64,000 bases of DNA from positions 248,001 through 312,000 of the forward strand of contig JAEYWX010000012.1 of NCBI GenBank assembly GCA_023428755.1, read 5' to 3'. How positions within the stretch are numbered: the stretch's first letter is position 1; each line of letters starts with the position of its first letter. The translations under genes and the position numbers were made by a program. This document shows, piece by piece, positions 60,171-64,000 of this stretch. The DNA is from Bacteroidota bacterium. GTDB taxonomy: Bacteria; Bacteroidota; Bacteroidia; Chitinophagales; Chitinophagaceae. The notes beneath the pieces are model-generated. The model did not search any database. It was not told the DNA's origin and was given only the letters and a program-made list of their open reading frames with translations.

Positions 60171-60935
60171 ATGCTTCACCCCAACGGTACATGGATCAGT
60201 TATTTCCTGGTGATCGGCGTCCGGTATTTGGTTATTTCCGGACTGGCCTTTCTTGTGTGGTATGTTTTACTGCGCAACAGAATTTCGTTTAAAAAAATTC
60301 AGCTGCGGTTTCCTTCGGGTAAAGATTATCAACGGGAGATTTTCTTTTCGCTCTGCACCATGTTTTTGTTTGCATTTATTCCTTGGTTTTTTCTCGGTCA
60401 TGAAGCCATCAGAAAAACAACTACGTTTTACAAAGACATTCATCAACATGGGCAATTGTATTTCTGGCTGGCGTTTCCGTTGATGTTGCTGATACACGAT
60501 ACTTATTTTTACTGGATTCATCGCCTGATGCATCATCCAAAGTTGTTCCGCATTTTTCATCTTATTCATCACAAAAGCACCAACCCATCGCCTTGGGCGG
60601 CATTTTCATTTCATCCCTTGGAAGCAATACTGGAAGTAGGAATATTGATTGTGTTGATCTACACCATTCCTGTTACAAAGGCACATCTGTTCTTTTTCTT
60701 TTTATTCCAGATGTTTTACAATGTGTATGGTCATTTAGGATGGGAGCTGTTTCCGAAAAATTTTCAACGCACATGGATCGGTCGCTGGATCAACACATCG
60801 GTAACGCACAACCAACACCATCAATATTTCACCGGCAATTATGGTTTGTACTTTTTGTTTTGGGATCGGCTGATGGGCACCATGCGGGAAGATTATGAGG
60901 CAAAGTACGATGAAGTAAAGAGTAGAAAACAATAA
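60171..60935 (+). CDS. Fatty acid hydroxylase / sterol desaturase family membrane protein
   Basis: A 254-residue integral membrane di-iron enzyme. The histidine boxes are HDTYFYWIHRLMHH (H109-H122), HLIHHK (H130-H134) and THNQHH near 217. Four or so hydrophobic segments precede and separate them. It hydroxylates or desaturates a lipid; substrate unknown. It lies 41 nt downstream of the flavin reductase-like gene on the same strand and converges on the AI-2E family gene. Confidence 0.88.
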   Translation: MLHPNGTWISYFLVIGVRYLVISGLAFLVWYVLLRNRISFKKIQLRFPSGKDYQREIFFSLCTMFLFAFIPWFFLGHEAIRKTTTFYKDIHQHGQLYFWLAFPLMLLIHDTYFYWIHRLMHHPKLFRIFHLIHHKSTNPSPWAAFSFHPLEAILEVGILIVLIYTIPVTKAHLFFFFLFQMFYNVYGHLGWELFPKNFQRTWIGRWINTSVTHNQHHQYFTGNYGLYFLFWDRLMGTMREDYEAKYDEVKSRKQ

Positions 60936-60944
60936 GCATTCCTG

Positions 60945-61985
60945 TTAACCGCCATGCCGGTGTGCATTGTCTGTAGCATGCATAGGTCCAAACTCATTGG
61001 TATAAATTTTAAACAGCAGCATAAAATAACTGATCAATAACGGTCCGAAAATAAATCCCCAGAAACCAAACAAACTCAATCCAACAATTACTCCCAATAC
61101 CGTGACCATTGGGTGTACATCGCCCAGTCGTTTCATTAAAGTTACTCTTGCGAGGTAATCAACATTTCCGGTTACAATTAAACTGTAAATAAGTAAACCA
61201 ATTCCCTGGCCGGTATCGCCACGGGAGAAAAGAAATACAACCAGTGGTGCCCAGATAAGTGTAGTACCAACGATTGGGAAAAAGGCAAACACGCCGGTAA
61301 TAAAGCCCCACAATACAAATTCATTAATGCCAAAAATCCAATAACCAATCATTGCAAAGATTCCCTGTATCAATGAAATTAATGGAATACCAATTGCGTT
61401 GGCTCTTACAACGCTCATGGTTTCGTTGGCAAGAATATCAATATTGTCTTCGTGCAATGGTAAAAAGTAATCGAACGATGCTTCCATAGCTTTGCCATTG
61501 GTGAGCATAAAGAAATACACAAACAACATCATCGCCAGGTTGGAAAGAATCATGGCTGTGCTGTTGAGGAATGCGGGGAAAAAATTGGCGATCCGTTTCT
61601 GCAGTTCAATCACATTCTCATCAGTAAACAATTCCTGTCCCGTCCATTCTTTTATTTGTGCCGAAACAGATTTTAATCCTTGCACCACTTCATCGGAATG
61701 ACTGAAGATTTCAGTGATCTTGGGCGACAGTAAATTAATAATATAATATACCGGCAAACCAAACAGCACCAGAAAGCCTATCAGAAAAAGAGTAGCCGTT
61801 AAACTCTTGTTCCATTTTTTCCTGATCGTCAAGTATCGATACCAGCCCCTGCTGAGAATATACAATGTGATTGCGCCTAAAAAGCCCGGCAGGAAAATGT
61901 ACAGCTCTTTCACGAGCAACAGTCCTAACGCAATTAACACAACAAGGAGTAGAATTTGCCGTAAACGGCTGCTGAATGATGCCAT
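60945..61985 (-). CDS. AI-2E/PerM family transporter
   Basis: A 346-residue inner-membrane protein with about eight hydrophobic segments. The C-terminal half has the family-typical GVFAFFPIVGTTLIWAPLVVFLFSRGDTGQGIGLLIYSLIVTGNVDYLARV segment. Members are called AI-2E or PerM; some export small molecules, others exchange cations. The substrate here is unknown. It lies 42 nt downstream of the radical SAM gene on the same strand. Confidence 0.85.
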   Translation of the reverse strand: MASFSSRLRQILLLVVLIALGLLLVKELYIFLPGFLGAITLYILSRGWYRYLTIRKKWNKSLTATLFLIGFLVLFGLPVYYIINLLSPKITEIFSHSDEVVQGLKSVSAQIKEWTGQELFTDENVIELQKRIANFFPAFLNSTAMILSNLAMMLFVYFFMLTNGKAMEASFDYFLPLHEDNIDILANETMSVVRANAIGIPLISLIQGIFAMIGYWIFGINEFVLWGFITGVFAFFPIVGTTLIWAPLVVFLFSRGDTGQGIGLLIYSLIVTGNVDYLARVTLMKRLGDVHPMVTVLGVIVGLSLFGFWGFIFGPLLISYFMLLFKIYTNEFGPMHATDNAHRHGG

Positions 61986-62027
61986 GCAATGAAATTACAA
62001 AAGAGAAATTAGACCAGAAAAGAAGAA

Positions 62028-63059
62028 TTATTCTTCCCACACTTTTAAGCCTTCACTGCAGTTGGCGCAGATGTCGATGTTTTTGCGGCTCGTCATCAGT
62101 TCTTTGCGGAACTGTTTGTAGTTATCGTTGTGCCATACCTGTTTGAACGATTGCATTTTTAAATTACCCAGCTGGTGCATGGCATCTTTATCAAAGCAAC
62201 AGGGTACTACCAAACCATCCCAGGTAATAACATTGGCATGCCACAACTTCCAGCAATGGTTTTGTAATTTATTCTTGGGTGAATAAGAACCATCGGCATT
62301 CTTTTTATAACGACTGTATTTGTTCAGCGTTGGTATGAGTTGGTTGGGGTCGTTTTCATAATCGTACACCTGTGCCGTTTTAAACCACACATCATCCACA
62401 CCCACTTCTTTTGCCAGTTGCTTTACATCGTCCAGTTGATGTTCGTTGGGCTTTACCACCAAAAACTGAAATACGACAAACGGTGTTTTACTGTTGAGTT
62501 CTTTTTTCCACTTAACGATGTTCTTTGCACCTTCTATTACTTTATCAAGCTTACCACCAACTCTGTATTGTTGATACACATCCTGTGTAGTGCCATCAAT
62601 GGAAATGATCAAACGGTCCAATCCGCTTTCTACTGTTTGCTTAGCTTTTTCATCAGTTAAGTAATGGGCGTTGGTGGATGTAGCGGTGTAAATTTTTTTC
62701 TGTGCTGCATACTTCACCATCGGCAAAAACTCCGGATTTAAAAACGGCTCGCCCTGAAAATAGAAGATGAGATAAAGCAAGTCTTTATGGATATCATTGA
62801 TGGTCTGCTCAAAAAAACTTTTCTGCAACATGCCTGTTGGCCGGGTAAACTCACGCAATCCACTGGGACATTCAGGACAACGCAGGTTGCAACTCGTGGT
62901 TGGTTCAAACGAAATAGAAACAGGATAACCCCATTGAATGGGTTTGTTCAACAAACGGCTCAACTGATAACTGCTCCACACTTTCGTCATGTTCCATGCA
63001 CGGCGTGGCGTAATTTTTGAAAACAGGTTGAGTATATCGTTTCGGTGTAATTGCGGCAT
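62028..63059 (-). CDS. Radical SAM/SPASM-domain protein
   Basis: A 343-residue iron-sulfur enzyme. The SAM-cluster motif is C57-x3-C61-x2-C64 (SCNLRCPECPSG), and a C-terminal SPASM-like cysteine set is present (NHCWKLWHANVITWDGLVVPCCFDK and DICANC). Such proteins modify peptides, enzymes or cofactors by radical chemistry. No small peptide substrate gene was found beside it. The ATG at 63059 lies 8 nt from a TATATTTG promoter box. Confidence 0.88.
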   Translation of the reverse strand: MPQLHRNDILNLFSKITPRRAWNMTKVWSSYQLSRLLNKPIQWGYPVSISFEPTTSCNLRCPECPSGLREFTRPTGMLQKSFFEQTINDIHKDLLYLIFYFQGEPFLNPEFLPMVKYAAQKKIYTATSTNAHYLTDEKAKQTVESGLDRLIISIDGTTQDVYQQYRVGGKLDKVIEGAKNIVKWKKELNSKTPFVVFQFLVVKPNEHQLDDVKQLAKEVGVDDVWFKTAQVYDYENDPNQLIPTLNKYSRYKKNADGSYSPKNKLQNHCWKLWHANVITWDGLVVPCCFDKDAMHQLGNLKMQSFKQVWHNDNYKQFRKELMTSRKNIDICANCSEGLKVWEE

Positions 63060-63067
63060 TGAGGAAG

Positions 63068-63075
63068 CAAATATA
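63068..63075 (-). promoter_or_regulatory. Promoter -7 box for the radical SAM gene
   Basis: The minus strand reads TATATTTG, fitting TAnnTTTG, 8 nt before the ATG at 63059. Confidence 0.5.
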
Positions 63076-63155
63076 CTTGCAATTGAAGTATCTAATTAAA
63101 TGACCCAATAAAGAGCAAAGCCTGGTGCTTCAATTAACAACAGGCTTTTATTATT

Positions 63156-64000
63156 TTATTTCAAAAATGGCTGCCGCTTCCAGTACGTTAAACTGCGCCA
63201 GCACCATTCGAGTGGACCAAAGCGGAAAAACCGTAACCAGAGATGGCTCCAGATAATCTGTAGTAACCAGGTTGCAGCAACCACATAATACATTTCAAAA
63301 CGGCTCAGTTTTCCGAACATGCCAAAACCAACTCCGTAAAAAAACAGACCAACAAACAACGACTGTGTGAGATAATTAGTAAATGCCATTTGGCCAACAG
63401 GGCGCATCAATACAAACAACCATCTGAACCAACCCGATTTATACAGCAGCATGATCAACCCAAAAATACCAATGGAACGGAAGGTTCTGGAAAGCTCATA
63501 GAATTCGACATGTGGCCGTTTCATGAGTTCAAAAAAATTGAACTTGTGTGTGATCAATGGTTGCAACCGCAAATACGAAAGCCATAACCCAATTCCAAGA
63601 CCGGCAATACAAAGAAGAAGATAAGTGCGTACAGGAGCCTGCCCTGTTAAGATACCGGTTTTGTAAAACGCCATTCCCAAAAACAGGAACACCAGAATAT
63701 CCCAAATTCCAAAATAGGTGAAGTAAATCTCACCTTCAAAACTTCGGTTGCTCTGATAGTCGTACAACTCTCCATAATTCCCACGAACAGTTGCCAGGTT
63801 TTTTTCCATTTTCTTTTTCTTTTCTGCCAGTGATGATTTTTCTTTCATTGCCATCATCGCTCCCAATTCTTCTTTTTGTTTGTCGTTGAGTTTCGTAACA
63901 GTTGTATCAATCTTTTCAATGGCTTCTCCTTTTGCTATGGTTTTATAATCACGATAGGCATCAACATTTTCACGTGCCGTCATCAACAGCAGCGAAATAA
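63156..64000 (-). CDS. DUF418-like membrane protein (partial)
   Basis: The C-terminal 281 codons of a membrane protein whose start lies beyond the right edge; the frame is open to the last base (the preceding codons read ISLLL). The visible part has a charged helical segment at first, then about five to six membrane segments and the DUF418-type conserved stretch LMRPVGQMAFTNYLTQSLF, followed by LWLRFFRFGPLEWCWRSLTYWKRQP. The function of DUF418 proteins is not known; many are predicted transporters. It lies on the same strand as the radical SAM gene, 96 nt upstream of it. Confidence 0.78.
   Translation of the reverse strand, partial: ISLLLMTARENVDAYRDYKTIAKGEAIEKIDTTVTKLNDKQKEELGAMMAMKEKSSLAEKKKKMEKNLATVRGNYGELYDYQSNRSFEGEIYFTYFGIWDILVFLFLGMAFYKTGILTGQAPVRTYLLLCIAGLGIGLWLSYLRLQPLITHKFNFFELMKRPHVEFYELSRTFRSIGIFGLIMLLYKSGWFRWLFVLMRPVGQMAFTNYLTQSLFVGLFFYGVGFGMFGKLSRFEMYYVVAATWLLQIIWSHLWLRFFRFGPLEWCWRSLTYWKRQPFLK

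Noticed and set aside
1..64000. CRISPR arrays, tRNA or rRNA genes, insertion sequences, prophage
   Set aside because: No direct-repeat arrays, cloverleaf sequences, transposase or phage genes were recognised anywhere in the window.

Overview
This window looks like a chromosomal segment of a Bacteroidota bacterium, most likely of the Chitinophagaceae type. The evidence is a GldC gliding/type IX secretion protein, a secreted protein ending in a type IX sorting tail, DUF6089, DUF4290 and DUF3667 proteins, the L13-S9-S2-EF-Ts order, few Shine-Dalgarno sequences, and many copies of the Bacteroidota -7 box TAnnTTTG close to start codons. Genus and species cannot be told from the sequence alone. I saw no insertion sequence, prophage, CRISPR array, rRNA or tRNA. 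Almost all of the window is ordinary housekeeping DNA.

Left part (1-13.8 kb). A sulfide:quinone-reductase-like flavoprotein, cut by the left edge, faces a CoA-disulfide reductase/rhodanese fusion. Between them lie four CRP/FNR-type dyads. Then come heme A synthase, a membrane patatin, a lipid kinase, FabH (with a perfect 30-bp palindrome upstream), a pentapeptide-repeat membrane protein, an orphan 2-oxoacid:ferredoxin oxidoreductase beta subunit, an AhpD-like protein, a Doc toxin with its antitoxin, and MetF.

Middle part (13.8-43 kb). LptB, a GH3-type adenylating enzyme, a PhyH dioxygenase, DUF3667 and FabG are followed by a SulP transporter with carbonic anhydrase, AlkA, and a phenylacetate-type cluster (enoyl-CoA hydratase, PaaZ). 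A complete RND tripartite efflux operon has an operator-like inverted repeat in front. The ribosomal operon rplM-rpsI-rpsB-tsf has hairpins in its leader and between genes. Outer-membrane proteins, NAD kinase, a CBS protein, hydrolase, CvpA, YqeY, GldC and a glycosyltransferase follow.

Right part (43-64 kb). An AT-rich gene-free stretch ends in a plus-strand intrinsic terminator with no gene in front of it, so it may hold a small RNA. Next are a secreted protein, a T9SS metzincin-like protease, DUF4290, MurA (Asp in place of the usual fosfomycin-target Cys), TypA, a rhomboid protease, a JmjC/cupin protein, a MurC-like ligase and a beta-barrel protein. A GH9 glycosidase and a polysaccharide deacetylase come next. 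Then follow a fumarylacetoacetate-hydrolase-family gene with a long dyad in its leader, a flavin-reductase-like gene, a fatty acid hydroxylase, an AI-2E family protein, a radical SAM protein and a DUF418 protein cut by the right edge.

The most unusual observation is at 56148-56192. The GH9 gene ends CCA AAA AAG TAA, which contains a dnaX-type -1 slippery heptamer, with a GGAGG 13 nt upstream and a GC-rich hairpin 5 nt downstream. A -1 shift joins the GH9 frame exactly to the deacetylase frame, which otherwise lacks both an ATG start and a signal peptide. This suggests a programmed frameshift producing an 849-residue two-enzyme secreted fusion. The alternative is a one-base lesion in the A run.
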